Below, one piece after another: positions 6,292 through 6,292 of a DNA stretch of 6,292 nucleotides. Both the position numbers and the translations under genes were made by a program. The stretch is from assembly GCA_028823075.1 (NCBI GenBank), contig JAPKCE010000116.1, positions 1 to 6,292 on the forward strand, read 5' to 3'. The first letter of the stretch is position 1, and each line of letters begins with the position of its first letter. The stretch comes from Myxococcota bacterium. GTDB lineage: Bacteria; Myxococcota; UBA4151. The notes beneath the pieces were generated by a model, which saw only the letters and a program-made list of their open reading frames with translations, did not search any database and was not told the origin of the DNA.

Positions 6292-6292
6292 A

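Noticed and set aside
1..6292. tRNA, rRNA, CRISPR, insertion sequence or attachment site
   Set aside because: Coding sequence fills nearly all of the window; no direct repeats, transposase or structured RNA signature was found by reading.

Overview
The window holds six genes, all on the minus strand; transcription runs from high to low coordinates. Base composition is fairly GC-rich. There is no RNA gene, insertion sequence or CRISPR array that I can support. From the transcriptional start side (right) to the left: (1) the C-terminal end of a cysteine-rich, probably exported protein that enters from beyond base 6292; (2) an 85-base non-coding gap with a near-perfect Shine-Dalgarno, a TATACT box and a TTGACA box; (3) a compact run of five genes: an Alvin-type 2[4Fe-4S] ferredoxin, then hcrC, hcrA and hcrB, the three subunits of a 4-hydroxybenzoyl-CoA reductase-class molybdenum enzyme, then a RelA/SpoT-family (p)ppGpp synthetase/hydrolase that runs off the left edge.

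The genes fit together as a redox module. The ferredoxin is the likely low-potential electron donor. HcrB carries the extra cysteine-rich loop that, in the characterised Thauera enzyme, binds a third type of Fe-S cluster ([4Fe-4S]) and separates this enzyme from ordinary xanthine dehydrogenases and CO dehydrogenases. HcrC carries two [2Fe-2S] clusters and HcrA the molybdenum-cytosine-dinucleotide site. The expected reaction is reductive removal of the para-hydroxyl of 4-hydroxybenzoyl-CoA to give benzoyl-CoA, a step of anaerobic aromatic degradation. The real substrate is not proven by sequence: no CoA ligase, transporter or benzoyl-CoA reductase lies in the window.

The junctions are tight: 16 bases between ferredoxin and hcrC, a 4-base ATGA overlap hcrC/hcrA, a 1-base TGATG overlap hcrA/hcrB and 9 bases between hcrB and rel. 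This suggests one transcript, so the stringent-response gene may be co-expressed with the aromatic-CoA reductase; that linkage is the most unusual point of the window.

The organism is a bacterium. The Cys-rich CPxGFRxPxxxEW-type exported domain together with an anaerobic aromatic-CoA enzyme would suit a deltaproteobacterial or myxobacterial-type lineage, but this is a weak inference. I do not see a previously undescribed system here; the content is a recognisable enzyme module in an uncommon neighbourhood.
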